From Bradyrhizobium ivorense (GTDB taxonomy: Bacteria; Pseudomonadota; Alphaproteobacteria; Rhizobiales; Xanthobacteraceae): 64,000 bases of DNA. A program made the translations under genes and the position numbers. Each line of letters opens with the position of its first letter. The first letter of the stretch is position 1. The notes under the pieces are model-generated. The model had not been told where the DNA came from and made no database searches. It was given only the letters and a program-made list of their open reading frames with translations. Of this stretch, positions 42,982 to 51,847 are shown piece after piece. The stretch spans positions 62,001 to 126,000 of the forward strand of contig NZ_CAADFC020000028.1 of NCBI RefSeq assembly GCF_900696085.1, read 5' to 3'.

Positions 42982-45224
42982 GGCACCAATCCTGGCGTCA
43001 GAGGCGGCGTGAGCCCGGCGCGAACCGCTGCGGGCGGTCGCCACCGGCGTTCGCCGAGGCGCAATGCGTTGGCGATGACGACGAGCGACGATGCCGACAT
43101 CGCAACCGCCGCCATCAGCGGCGTGACCTGGCCGAGAACCGCAACCGGGATCGCCACCACATTATAGGCGATCGCCAGGCCAAAATTCTGCCGGACCAGT
43201 CGCGCGGCCTGGCGCGCGACCGCGACGGCGCGCGGCACCGCCTGCAGGTCTTCGCGCAGGAATACGAGATCGGCGGCGTTGCGGCCGATATCAGCGGCCG
43301 ACGCCGGCGCCATCGAAACATCGGCGGCGGTCAGCGCCGGGGCGTCGTTCAAGCCGTCGCCGACCATCAGCACCTTGGCGCCGGTCTGCCTCAGCGCGGC
43401 GATGCGCGCGACCTTGTCGGCAGGCCGCGCATTGGCGGTGAAGCGCACGCCGAGCCGCCCCGCGATGTCGCTGACGCGCGCCTCGCTGTCACCCGACAGG
43501 ATCTCGATGCTGAGGCCCGCCGCCGTCAGCGCGGCGATGGCCTCCTGCGCGCCGCTGCGCAGTTGATCGTCGAGGCGGAAGGCGGCGAGGCAGGCGCCGT
43601 TGGCCGACAACACGACGGCGGCATTCGGGGGCACGGAAAGGGGAGCGGCGGCCCAGTCCGGCCGTCCCAGCCGATAGATGGTCTCGCCCGACCGCGCTTC
43701 CAGGCCGGCGCCCGGAACTTCCGCCACGGCATCAAGCGCGACTGGTGTCTGCGCCTCACCGAGCGCGGCCAGCGCCTGCGAATAAGGATGCCGCGAATGC
43801 GCGGCGATCGCGGCCGCCAGCGCGCGCGCCTCAGTGCGGGTCTCGACCACCAGGGTGAGACGCGGCCGGCCGGCCGTCAGCGTGCCGGTCTTGTCGAGGA
43901 CCACGGCATCGACATTGGTGAGCCGCTCCAGCGCGCTGCCGTCCTTGATCATGATGCCGGCTTCGAACAGGCGCCGGGTGGCAACCACATGGACCATCGG
44001 CACGGCGAGCCCGAGCGCGCAGGGACAGGTGATGATGAGCACGGCGATCGCGATGGTGATGGCGCGGTGGGCATCCCCGGTCGCCATCATCCAGCCGATG
44101 AAGGCCAAGAGCGCGGTGGCGTGAACGACCGGCGCGTAAAGTCGCGCCGCGCGGTCGGCGATGCGGCGATAGGCCGAGCGGCCGGCTTCCGCCGCCTCCA
44201 TCATCCGCACCATGTCGGCGAGGAAGGAGTTTTTTGCCGCCGCCGTTGCGACCACCGTGAGCGGAGCGGTGAGGTTGAGGGTTCCTGCCTGCAATGCTGT
44301 GCCCTCGACGGCCAATTGCGGCGCGCTCTCGCCCGACACCAGCGAGCGATCGAGCTCGGAGCGGCCCTTGACCACGCGGCAATCCACCGGCACGCGCTCC
44401 CCTGCCGCGAGCAGGATGGTCATGTCAGGTTCGATCTCATCGACCGGCAGGTAGATCTGCGTGCCGTCCGGCCGGGCCACCAGCGCGCCGCGCGCGGAGA
44501 GCCGCGCCAGCCCCGCGACCGCTTGCCGCGCCCGCGCCCGCATCACATGGTCGAGCGTGCGCCCGATCAAGAGGAAGAACAGCAGCGACACCGATGCGTC
44601 GAAATAGGCGTGCCGGCCGTGCTGGGTCGTTTCATAGAGACTGAGGGCGAAGGCCAGCAATACGCCGATCGAGATCGGCACATCCATGTTGGTGCGGCCA
44701 TGACGCAGGCTGCGCGAGGCCGAGCGGAAGAACACCTGGCCGGAATAGGCCAGCGTCGGCAGCGCGATCGCCGCCGAGATCCAGTGAAACAGGTCGCGCG
44801 TTTGCGCCTCGGCGCCCGACCAGACCGACGCCGACAACAGCATGATGTTGCTGGAGGCAAATCCCGCGACCGCGAGCGCCAGCAACAATCTTGTCAGCTC
44901 GGGATCGCTGCGGTCGGCGGCGGCATCGTGGAGATGCGCCTGGTAGCCAATCTGCTTCAACGCTGCGATCAGCGGCGGCGGGCGGCCGCCGTGCCATTGC
45001 ACGGAAACACGCCGGGTCGACAAGTTCGCGCGCGCGAAGGCGACGCCGTCGAGCCTGCCGAGCGCGGCCTCGATGCGTTGCAGGCAGGCGCCGCAGTGAA
45101 TGCCAGGTACCGAGAGGTCGGTCTGGCGCAGGCCGTCGCGCAGCGTCCGGCTGGCCAGCAGCAGTTCCTCGTTCGAGGTGCCGGCGTCGGCGAGACATTC
45201 GGCGCCGGGAGCGCAGCAACTCAT
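42978..45224 (-). CDS. ccoI: Copper-translocating P-type ATPase for cbb3 oxidase
   Basis: A 748-residue CcoI/FixI-type ATPase, which delivers copper for CcoN. The N-terminal HMA domain has GIHCGACLQR; the membrane helix motif is TCPCALGLA; DKTGTLTAG contains the phosphorylated Asp; the hinge GDGLNDAPAL is intact. A cysteine pair MSCCAPGAEC is at the very start. GGAG lies about eight bases before the ATG. In most rhizobia fixG and fixH precede it; here repeat B2 and a DUF2189 gene precede it instead. Confidence 0.95.
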   Translation of the reverse strand: MSCCAPGAECLADAGTSNEELLLASRTLRDGLRQTDLSVPGIHCGACLQRIEAALGRLDGVAFARANLSTRRVSVQWHGGRPPPLIAALKQIGYQAHLHDAAADRSDPELTRLLLALAVAGFASSNIMLLSASVWSGAEAQTRDLFHWISAAIALPTLAYSGQVFFRSASRSLRHGRTNMDVPISIGVLLAFALSLYETTQHGRHAYFDASVSLLFFLLIGRTLDHVMRARARQAVAGLARLSARGALVARPDGTQIYLPVDEIEPDMTILLAAGERVPVDCRVVKGRSELDRSLVSGESAPQLAVEGTALQAGTLNLTAPLTVVATAAAKNSFLADMVRMMEAAEAGRSAYRRIADRAARLYAPVVHATALLAFIGWMMATGDAHRAITIAIAVLIITCPCALGLAVPMVHVVATRRLFEAGIMIKDGSALERLTNVDAVVLDKTGTLTAGRPRLTLVVETRTEARALAAAIAAHSRHPYSQALAALGEAQTPVALDAVAEVPGAGLEARSGETIYRLGRPDWAAAPLSVPPNAAVVLSANGACLAAFRLDDQLRSGAQEAIAALTAAGLSIEILSGDSEARVSDIAGRLGVRFTANARPADKVARIAALRQTGAKVLMVGDGLNDAPALTAADVSMAPASAADIGRNAADLVFLREDLQAVPRAVAVARQAARLVRQNFGLAIAYNVVAIPVAVLGQVTPLMAAVAMSASSLVVIANALRLGERRWRPPAAVRAGLTPPLTPGLVP

Positions 45225-45255
45225 CGATCGGCTCCATTTCGCAACCGGCGCCCGA

Positions 45256-45347
45256 GAGCATGATCCGGAAAAGTGTGAAGCGGTTTTCCGAAAAGATCAT
45301 GCTCCAAACAAAGAGCTAAAGCGCGATGACGATTCATCGCGCTTTAG
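45256..45347. repeat. Double-hairpin repeat, family B copy 2 (inverted)
   Basis: GAGCATGATCCGG...CCGAAAAGATCATGCTC (45256-45304) followed by CTAAAGCGCGATGA (45316-45329) and TCATCGCGCTTTAG (45334-45347). This is the reverse complement, as a whole, of 8305-8405. The TAA stop of the DUF2189 gene lies inside it. Confidence 0.85.
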
Positions 45348-46138
45348 CCGGCGGACGGCTGCATCGCGCGATAGGCGTGCCAGGTGGCATGTCCGAGCAG
45401 CGGGTAGATCACGATCAGCCCAAGCATGCCGGTCGCAAGGCTCACCAGGAACAGCCCCAGCACGATCACCGCCCAGATCAGCAGCACGCGCAGATTGGCC
45501 CATACCAGCGCCATGCTGCTGGCCATCGCGGTGAGCGCGTCGGTGTCCTCGTCGAGCAGCATGGGAATCGAAAACGCGCTGATCGCGAACGAGAACGCCG
45601 CGAACAACCCGCCGACCGCGGTCCCGACCACCAGCATCGCCCATCCGGTCTGCGTTGTGAACAGCATCGGCGCGATTCGGCCGAGGCCGGGGAACGGCAC
45701 CAGGCCGAAGAACAGCGCGTAGATGATGACGGCCGCGCGCATCCACACCATCATCAGCAGGCAGAGCAGCACGCCGGTGAACAGGATCTGGCCGCCGGAG
45801 CGGGGTCTGACGAGGAAGATGTCGATCCAGTGCAGCGGGAGGCCCGCCTCGATGCGGCGGCTCTTTTCGTAGAGGCCGATGGCCAGGATCGGCCCGACTA
45901 CCATGAAGCCGGCGAAGGCCGGAAACAGGATGTAGTCGCCGCCGAGCGCGATCAGGCCGCCGACAAAGAACGCGGACACGAGGAAGATGAGGGCGCCGTA
46001 GGCGATGCTCATCGCCGGCTGGGTCATGAAATCGCGCCAGCCCAGGGCGAGCCACTTCATGGGATCGTCGGTCGCAAGCGGCCGCGCCCAGCGGTTGGGG
46101 ATCGGGAGCGGCGATACGACCGGAGGGATCACCGGCAT
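45344..46138 (-). CDS. DUF2189 family membrane protein
   Basis: A 264-residue protein with about six membrane segments matching DUF2189 (FMTQPAMSIAYGALIFLVSAF, YEKSRRIEAG). ATG 46138 is chosen over the frame's upstream extension because that extension is Arg/Pro-rich and lies in the adjoining small gene. It stands between ccoP and ccoI, in the place where rhizobia usually have fixG/fixH. Possible role in oxidase assembly or membrane function is guilt by association only. Its stop codon is supplied by repeat B2. Confidence 0.78.
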   Translation of the reverse strand: MPVIPPVVSPLPIPNRWARPLATDDPMKWLALGWRDFMTQPAMSIAYGALIFLVSAFFVGGLIALGGDYILFPAFAGFMVVGPILAIGLYEKSRRIEAGLPLHWIDIFLVRPRSGGQILFTGVLLCLLMMVWMRAAVIIYALFFGLVPFPGLGRIAPMLFTTQTGWAMLVVGTAVGGLFAAFSFAISAFSIPMLLDEDTDALTAMASSMALVWANLRVLLIWAVIVLGLFLVSLATGMLGLIVIYPLLGHATWHAYRAMQPSAG

Positions 46139-46142
46139 GGCG

Positions 46143-46397
46143 TTAATCCGTTGCTGGGGAGTGAGTGACGGCCGGCGGCGCGCATGACGACACCGCGGCG
46201 CTGAACTGCCCGCGCGCCGCATCGCCCTGGCCGTGCTTCAGATGCGTCACGCAGGCAGGTTGCGACATGGCGGCGACGTAGATCAGGTGGGCGTTGGCCG
46301 CGACGAAGACCAGGACGACGGCGGCAGCGAACAGCATCCAGAGCAGGAGAAGGGCCCGTCTGCGTGGTTGTCTGCCGGTCATGGCGAGCTCGTTCAT
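46143..46397 (-). CDS. Small membrane protein next to ccoP
   Basis: An 84-residue protein: a basic N-terminus (TGRQPRRR), one membrane helix (ALLLLWMLFAAAVVLVFVAA), then a short cysteine-bearing tail (QPACVTHLKHG, SSCAPPAV). Its ATG overlaps the ccoP stop (ATGA), so it is coupled. It is too short to be FixH (usually about 170 residues), but one TM and a periplasmic tail are compatible with a shortened assembly factor. No recognised family. Confidence 0.62.
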   Translation of the reverse strand: MNELAMTGRQPRRRALLLLWMLFAAAVVLVFVAANAHLIYVAAMSQPACVTHLKHGQGDAARGQFSAAVSSCAPPAVTHSPATD

Positions 46398-47272
46398 GGC
46401 GCCTCGGTCCGCTTGTCGAGCAGATAGAGCGTGAGGATCTTGCGGTCGAGCTCGGACAGGCGGCCTTCCCAGCTCGGCATGTGACCCTGGCGGCCGCCCC
46501 ACACCGTGGTGTCGATGGCGTCGAGACTGCCGCCGTAGATCCAGAACTTGTCGGTCAGATCGGGCGCGCCGAGTTCAACATTGCCCTTGGCATTGTCGCC
46601 GTGGCACGACGCGCAATTGTCGGCGAAGACCTTCTTGCCGGCCGCGACCGCGGCAGGATCGAGGTTCTTGGCGCCGGGGTTCGACAGCGAATAGACGAAC
46701 GTCGCTGCCTTCAGCACGTCGCCGCGCGGCAGCATCGCGTCGCGTCCGAACGCCGGCATCTGCGACACATGGGTGTCCTTGTGCGCGGCGTTGATGCCGA
46801 CGCGGATGGTATTGAAGACGTCGTCCGGCTTGCCGCCCCACAGCCACGACGACGTCGTCAGGTTCGGAAAACCGGGGCCACCCTTGGCATCGCGGCCATG
46901 ACATGCCGCGCAATTGTCGCCGAACAGCGGGCGGCCGACTTCGCGCACGATCGCCATCATTTTCGGATCGGCCAGCAGCGCGGCATAGCTTTCGGTTTGG
47001 ATTTTGTTGGTCCAGACGCTGCGATCGGTCGCCGCCTGTTTCAGTGAGTCCGCCACGATGTTGCGCTGGTCGATGCCGAGCAGTCCCTTGGTGTAGGTCA
47101 CCCCCAGCGGCCAGGCCGGCATCAGGATCCAGTAGCCGACCGAGAACAGGAAGGCGATGATCAGGAAGAAATACACCGCGCGCGGCACCGGCGTGTTCAA
47201 TTCCTTGATGCCGTTCCATTCATGACCGGTGGTCAGATAGCCGGTGTGGCTGTCGCGTTCCTCTACCGCCAT
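46394..47272 (-). CDS. ccoP: cbb3-type cytochrome c oxidase subunit III
   Basis: A 292-residue diheme cytochrome c. One N-terminal membrane segment (AVYFFLIIAFLFSVGYWIL) is followed by two cytochrome domains with CAACH and CASCH haem motifs, about 100 residues apart. It passes electrons to CcoO/CcoN. Start ATG 47272 is used; the open frame runs to 47515 only through ccoQ sequence. Its start overlaps the ccoQ gene by 10 bp. Confidence 0.95.
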   Translation of the reverse strand: MAVEERDSHTGYLTTGHEWNGIKELNTPVPRAVYFFLIIAFLFSVGYWILMPAWPLGVTYTKGLLGIDQRNIVADSLKQAATDRSVWTNKIQTESYAALLADPKMMAIVREVGRPLFGDNCAACHGRDAKGGPGFPNLTTSSWLWGGKPDDVFNTIRVGINAAHKDTHVSQMPAFGRDAMLPRGDVLKAATFVYSLSNPGAKNLDPAAVAAGKKVFADNCASCHGDNAKGNVELGAPDLTDKFWIYGGSLDAIDTTVWGGRQGHMPSWEGRLSELDRKILTLYLLDKRTEAP

Positions 47273-47433
47273 GGCGTGTCCCTGTCGTCGAGGATGGACT
47301 GCGCGGCGCGATCGAACCGCTGCTTGTTGGACGGCCAGCAGGCATAGATCACGACCGCGATCGACAGCGCGATCAGGTAGAACAGGCCGAACGATTTGGA
47401 GAAGCCGACGAGCACGTCGTGTTCGATGGTCAT
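47263..47433 (-). CDS. ccoQ: cbb3-type oxidase subunit CcoQ
   Basis: A 56-residue protein, too short to be listed as a long open frame: MTIEHDVLVGFSKSFGLFYL, then one helix IALSIAVVIYACWPSNKQRF and a charged tail ending DRDTPWR. CcoQ stabilises the CcoNOP complex. The start overlaps the ccoO stop by four bases (ATGA) and the stop overlaps the ccoP start by 10. Order N-O-Q-P is the usual one. Confidence 0.9.
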   Translation of the reverse strand: MTIEHDVLVGFSKSFGLFYLIALSIAVVIYACWPSNKQRFDRAAQSILDDRDTPWR

Positions 47434-48173
47434 TGCACCGCTCCTGCCTGCGCCACCGGCTTGCGGGCCGCGTCGGTGAGGCGACCGAGCACCTGCAAGT
47501 AGGCGACCACCGCATCCATTTCGGTCAGCCGGCCGGGCAGCCCGTCGAACGGGCGCACCGTGGTCGCCTTGCCGTAACGCTTGGTGACGCCCTCGGCTCG
47601 CGCCGAATCCGGATTGGCCTGGCCGTAGGCGTCGGGCGCGGCATTGGCGATCATGTCGTCGGTGTAGGGCACGCCGACCGCGCGCTGCGCCTTGAGGTGC
47701 GCGGACAGATCGTCGGTGCGCAGATCGGTCGACAGCAGCCAGTCATAGGCCGGCATCACCGACACCGGCACCACGTCGCGCGGATTGATCAGATGGGCGA
47801 CCTGCCACTGGTCGGAGTATTTTTCGCCGATCCGCGCCAGGTCCGGGCCGGTGCGCTTGGAGCCCCACAGCATCGGGTGGTCGTATTTGGATTCGACCGC
47901 CAGCGAGTAGGGGCCGTAGCGGTCGACCTCGTCGCGCAACGTCCGGATCATCTGCGAATGGCAGGCATAGCAGCCCTCGCGGATGTAGATGTTGCGGCCG
48001 GCGAGCTCGAGCGGCGTGTAGAGCCGCATGTCCGGGGCGTCCTCGACGGTGCGGTGGATGGTGAACAGCGGCGCGATCTCGACCAGCCCGCCGATGCTGG
48101 CGACCAGCACGATCCCGAGCACGAGACCGATCGCCTTGCTTTCCAGCCGGTAATGAAATCCGAAGATCGACAT
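47430..48173 (-). CDS. ccoO: cbb3-type cytochrome c oxidase subunit II
   Basis: A 247-residue monohaem cytochrome c. An N-terminal membrane anchor (IGLVLGIVLVASIGGLVEIAP) is followed by the CYACHSQM haem site and the C-terminal helical part. It carries electrons between CcoP and CcoN. The gene lies 6 bp downstream of the ccoN stop and overlaps ccoQ. All parts expected of the family are present. Confidence 0.96.
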   Translation of the reverse strand: MSIFGFHYRLESKAIGLVLGIVLVASIGGLVEIAPLFTIHRTVEDAPDMRLYTPLELAGRNIYIREGCYACHSQMIRTLRDEVDRYGPYSLAVESKYDHPMLWGSKRTGPDLARIGEKYSDQWQVAHLINPRDVVPVSVMPAYDWLLSTDLRTDDLSAHLKAQRAVGVPYTDDMIANAAPDAYGQANPDSARAEGVTKRYGKATTVRPFDGLPGRLTEMDAVVAYLQVLGRLTDAARKPVAQAGAVQ

Positions 48174-48179
48174 GACGGT

Positions 48180-49823
48180 CTACTCCCCCGGCTGCGCGGC
48201 GAGCCTTGGCTCGGGCAGATCGCCGGTTCGCGCCGCCGCTTCGCGGGGCTCCCTGATCGTCATCCAGATGTTGTAGGCGCCGACGCAGCCGCCGATCAGG
48301 AACAGCAGTCCGCCGAAGGCGCGGGCGATGTAATAGGGCCGCATCGCGATCAGGGAATCGACGAAGGAATAGGCCAGCGTCCCGCTATCGCTGTAGGTCC
48401 GCCACATCAGTCCCTGGATGATGCCGGAATTCCACATCGCAAAGACGTAGATCACGGTGCCCGACAGCGCGAGCCAGAAATGCGCTTCGATCAGCCGCGC
48501 GGAGTACAGGCCGGTGCGCTTCCAGAGCCAGGGTACGATTGCGTAGATCGAGCCGAAGGTGATCATCGCGACCCAGCCCAGCGCGCCGGCATGCACGTGC
48601 CCGACGGTCCAGTCGGTGTAGTGCGACAGCGAATTGACGGATCGGATCGCCATGAACGATCCCTCGAATGTGCTTAAGCCATAGAACACCGCCGCGACCA
48701 TCATGAAGCGCAAGGTCGCGTCGTCGCGAACCTTGTGCCAGGCGCCGTTGAGGGTCAGCAGCGCGTTGCCCGCGGATGCCCAGGACGGGATCAGCAGCAT
48801 CAGCGAGAACGTCATGCCGAGCGTCTGCACCCATTGCGGCAGCGCGGTGTAGTGCAGGTGATGCGACCCCGCCCACATGTAGAAGAAGGTGATGCCCCAG
48901 AACGAGATGATCGACAGCCGGTAGGAGAAGATCGGCCTGCCCGACACCACCGGCAGGAAGTAATACATCATGCCGAGGAAGCCGGCGGTGAGGAAGAACG
49001 CCACGGCGTTGTGGCCGTACCACCATTGGGTCATGGCGTCCTGGACGCCGGAAAACGCGGAATAGCTCTTGGCGTGGCCGAGCGAGACCGGGATCGCGAG
49101 GTTGTTGACGATGTGCAGGATGGCCACGACCACGATGAAGGCCATGTAGTACCAGTTGGCGACGTAGATGTGCGGCTCCTTGCGCCGCGCCAGGGTCCGC
49201 AGATAGATCAGGAAATACACCACCCAGACGACGACCAGCCAGAGGTCCGCGTACCATTCCGGCTCGGCATATTCCTTCGATTGGGTGATGCCCAGCATGT
49301 AGCCGGTGACGGCGAGCAGGCAGAACAGATTGTAGCCGATCAGCACGAACCAGGGACTGAGCTGGTCGGGCAGCCGTGCGCGCGAGGTTCGCTGCAGGAC
49401 GTAGAGCGAGGTCGCGATCAGGGCGTTGCCGCCGAAGCCGAAGATGACGGCGGTGGTGTGGACCGGGCGGATCCGGCCGAAGCTCGACCAGCCGCCGCCG
49501 AAGGTCAGGTCCGGATAGACCAGTTGCCACGCCACCCAGTCGCCGAACGCAAGCCCGACAACGACCCATGCCATCGCCAGAACGATGCCCGCCTTGCTGG
49601 GATCGTCATAGTAATGGGCGAACCGTTCGGCCGACGGCTCAGGGGCGTAGTAATCCTTGCCGATGCGAAAGATGATGAGGACGCAGAATAAAAGGATCAG
49701 CGCACCGTGAATGCCGATCGGATCATCCCGGCCGGCCACGCCAAGCAGAAATCCGAAGCTCGCGACCATGAGGCAAATCAGAATGGCGGTCTGCCGCTCG
49801 TTCCGGGTGAGTTGGGCAATCAT
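48180..49823 (-). CDS. ccoN: cbb3-type cytochrome c oxidase subunit I
   Basis: A 547-residue, about 12-helix haem-copper oxidase catalytic subunit. Histidines for low-spin haem and Cu-B are visible in RIRPVHTTAVIFGFGGNA, WWYGHNAVAFFLTAG and GSHHLHYTALPQW; WTVGHVHAGALGW carries the later pair. ATG 49823 is chosen; an in-frame GTG at 49865 would add 14 residues. A FixK/FNR box lies about 115 bp upstream of the start. It ends with an Ala/Arg-rich tail. A high-affinity microaerobic oxidase, and the first gene of the operon through ccoS. Confidence 0.96.
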   Translation of the reverse strand: MIAQLTRNERQTAILICLMVASFGFLLGVAGRDDPIGIHGALILLFCVLIIFRIGKDYYAPEPSAERFAHYYDDPSKAGIVLAMAWVVVGLAFGDWVAWQLVYPDLTFGGGWSSFGRIRPVHTTAVIFGFGGNALIATSLYVLQRTSRARLPDQLSPWFVLIGYNLFCLLAVTGYMLGITQSKEYAEPEWYADLWLVVVWVVYFLIYLRTLARRKEPHIYVANWYYMAFIVVVAILHIVNNLAIPVSLGHAKSYSAFSGVQDAMTQWWYGHNAVAFFLTAGFLGMMYYFLPVVSGRPIFSYRLSIISFWGITFFYMWAGSHHLHYTALPQWVQTLGMTFSLMLLIPSWASAGNALLTLNGAWHKVRDDATLRFMMVAAVFYGLSTFEGSFMAIRSVNSLSHYTDWTVGHVHAGALGWVAMITFGSIYAIVPWLWKRTGLYSARLIEAHFWLALSGTVIYVFAMWNSGIIQGLMWRTYSDSGTLAYSFVDSLIAMRPYYIARAFGGLLFLIGGCVGAYNIWMTIREPREAAARTGDLPEPRLAAQPGE

Positions 49824-49938
49824 GGCAGCCTGCGAGCGGTCAGGAATGGACGCATTTGCCTTCACTCCACGCGGTAAGACGCCTGCCCAGGCTGGCCAAG
49901 CGCAAGTCCTTCATTCAGCGATTTGGGGCAGTGCTTCG

Positions 49939-49952
49939 TTGACTTAGATCAA
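49939..49952. promoter_or_regulatory. FixK/FNR-type box upstream of ccoN
   Basis: TTGACTTAGATCAA fits TTGA-N6-TCAA, the palindrome bound by FNR/FixK-family regulators under low oxygen. It lies 115 bp before the ccoN start on the minus-strand promoter region (49824-50017). Control of the cbb3 operon by FixK is established in rhizobia; the spacing to the transcription start is unknown here. Confidence 0.78.
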
Positions 49953-50017
49953 GGCGGCGACTTTCGTGCACACCGCGGATTGCCCCGGCGATGCAGATAG
50001 CGCGCAGAGTCCGCGTC

Positions 50018-50995
50018 TCAGATCGAATTCCGTCCGGCGGCGCGAACGCCGCTCGGCGAGTCGCCGAAGCGCGCCCGGAACAGGCGGTTGAAATGCGAAA
50101 CATCCGAGAAGCCGACCTCAAGCGCGATGTCGGAGATGCGCTGCGGACCGGCCTTGAACTCGGACAACAACTTGAATGCTTGTTGAAGACGCAACTCGTT
50201 GACATGCCCGGTGAATGAGGATCCCGATGACGCCATCAGGCGCTGCAGGTAACGCGGCGAGATGCCCTGGCCGCGGGCCGCAGCCTGAACGCTGAGCCCC
50301 GGGTCCTGAAAGTGTGCGGCGATGTAGGCGAGCACGGCGCTGTGGCGCGCGGCCACCACTGCGCTGGCACCGCTCTCGCCCAGGGGAGCATACTCGCCGA
50401 TCGAGAGCGCGACGAGATCATGGATGTGAGCCACGACCGTGCCGCGCAGCTTGGGTGCGGCCAGCGCTCGCTGCTTGAACACCGACCTCAGATACGCCAT
50501 CAGGAGTCGAAACGCTTCAGTCCTGCGCGAAATGGGCCGCATCGCGAGGCCTTCGACGTCGGTCACGCGCTGCGCAAGCGCGTCGCGCGGCACGGCCAGC
50601 CCGAGCAGCAAGCCGTCGACATAGGTGACGATGGCGGGCTCCGAATGCAGGATTGCGATTGCGTCGCCGCCGCGAAGCTCGACGTCCTGGCCGCGCTGCG
50701 CGAGCTGACTTCTGCTGCGGGAGCAGACGATGAATCCGATCGAATCGTCACCATCGGTGATGTTCGGCTGCAAGCGCTTGAAGCGCATCGCGGAGCCTTT
50801 CAGTGCGAGCGAGCGCAGGCCCTGGATCGCCTGCAGCCTTGCTTCGGCCTGAAACGGTGCGCTCGATAGCGGCTCGATATCGGCGTGAACGATCCCTCGC
50901 ACAAAGCTCTCGCGCCATAGCGGGAGCCGCATTGGTCCCGGAAGCTCGCGCGTCGAGAATCGATGCGATACGAGATCGGCTGCGTTCGTAGACAT
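50018..50995 (-). CDS. AraC-family transcriptional regulator
   Basis: A 325-residue regulator. The N-terminal half (about 30-200) is a cupin-like sensor of the AraC_binding_2 type, and the C-terminal double helix-turn-helix contains RGQGISPRYLQRLMASSG and ISDIALEVGFSDVSHFNRLF. GGGAGGTG precedes ATG 50995; the longer frame to 51217 lacks a site. It is upstream of ccoN on the same strand, but the FixK box between them suggests separate transcription. Ligand unknown. Confidence 0.9.
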   Translation of the reverse strand: MSTNAADLVSHRFSTRELPGPMRLPLWRESFVRGIVHADIEPLSSAPFQAEARLQAIQGLRSLALKGSAMRFKRLQPNITDGDDSIGFIVCSRSRSQLAQRGQDVELRGGDAIAILHSEPAIVTYVDGLLLGLAVPRDALAQRVTDVEGLAMRPISRRTEAFRLLMAYLRSVFKQRALAAPKLRGTVVAHIHDLVALSIGEYAPLGESGASAVVAARHSAVLAYIAAHFQDPGLSVQAAARGQGISPRYLQRLMASSGSSFTGHVNELRLQQAFKLLSEFKAGPQRISDIALEVGFSDVSHFNRLFRARFGDSPSGVRAAGRNSI

Positions 50996-51219
50996 CGGGC
51001 ACCTCCCGCCTTGACAGGACAACGGGATGAACGCTTGCGACTGCTGTCTGGTATCCGCATTTGCAATTCGCGCACCGCCTCCCTCGCAATGTGCGCATGA
51101 GTCCAAGAAGCTACGCCTTTCGCCTGATAGTCTCAATGATCTGTGATCGTGCGGTGTGAGCTGGTTCACGTAGCCGGTCTGAAAATTCAGGCATACTGAC
51201 TGTGCAAGTCGTGCCAAAA

Positions 51220-51238
51220 ATCTCCTTTAAGAGGAGAT
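51220..51238 (+). promoter_or_regulatory. Hairpin that hides a Shine-Dalgarno sequence
   Basis: ATCTCCT (51220-51226) pairs with AGGAGAT (51232-51238) over a short TTAAG loop, covering the GAGGAG ribosome site at 51231-51236 before ATG 51246. A perfect anti-Shine-Dalgarno pair can act as an RNA thermometer or other translational gate, but the coding capacity that follows is only 31 codons. Confidence 0.3.
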
Positions 51239-51245
51239 GGTCGTG

Positions 51246-51341
51246 ATGGCTCTATTTGTAATTGCTGCTTTGGAGGTCAATTTCGGCATCCCTTGCAGAA
51301 TGCGAGCGCAAATGCAGCTTCACGACGCCGTTCGCGACTGA
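51246..51341 (+). CDS. Possible small open frame behind the hairpin
   Basis: A 31-residue frame, MALFVIAALEVNFGIPCRM onward, with a strong GAGGAG site but no recognisable family; an in-frame ATG lies 9 bases upstream at 51237. It may be a leader or chance. The rest of 50996-51537 holds no other gene I can support. Confidence 0.2.
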   Translation: MALFVIAALEVNFGIPCRMRAQMQLHDAVRD

Positions 51342-51537
51342 TCGAACTCAACGATCTGCGGGCGGACTGTTCTGCACAACTTGGCTGGCCCCTGACACCG
51401 ATTTCGTGTCGCACGGCCGCCACATCGTCATTTGAGAACTGCGGACACGCATTACTCCCGGCTCTGCTGCCGGGTGAAATCAGCAATTCTTGTCAGGTGC
51501 GACGTCAATGGTGATGATCAAGTGTGAGGGTTCGATC

Positions 51538-51726
51538 ATGCCCACCATTTTGGACATGCTGTACCGTGAGTTCTGCCGTGCTCGCCTCGCCGAAATGCGC
51601 AAGGCGCTTCTGATCCCGGTTGACAGCGACGACATCCTGCAAGCTCCTCGGGAGGACGGCGATCCTTCCGACGCCGGCGATCAGGCGAACGATTGGGCGA
51701 CGAAAGAACTGCCAATCACCGGATAG
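51538..51726 (+). CDS. Small hypothetical protein
   Basis: A 62-residue soluble protein starting MPTILDMLYREFCRARLAEM with an acidic tail (DGDPSDAGDQAND). GAGGG lies about eight bases before ATG 51538. The helix at the start looks amphipathic. No family recognised. It is 121 bp upstream of opgC, in the same direction. Confidence 0.5.
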   Translation: MPTILDMLYREFCRARLAEMRKALLIPVDSDDILQAPREDGDPSDAGDQANDWATKELPITG

Positions 51727-51847
51727 GTGGGAACGTAACCGCATCCTCTTGGTCGGCGACCCGCGCGGCACGCAACTGCCGGCGCACCCAGACGCGTCAT
51801 CGAAGCGCGCCTGATGAAGGCGTGCGGGCATACGGACAGGTCGACAG

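Noticed and set aside
45344..46222. Longer N-terminus for the DUF2189 protein
   Set aside because: The extra 28 residues are Arg/Pro-rich and lie over the adjoining small gene; ATG 46138 begins the usual family sequence.
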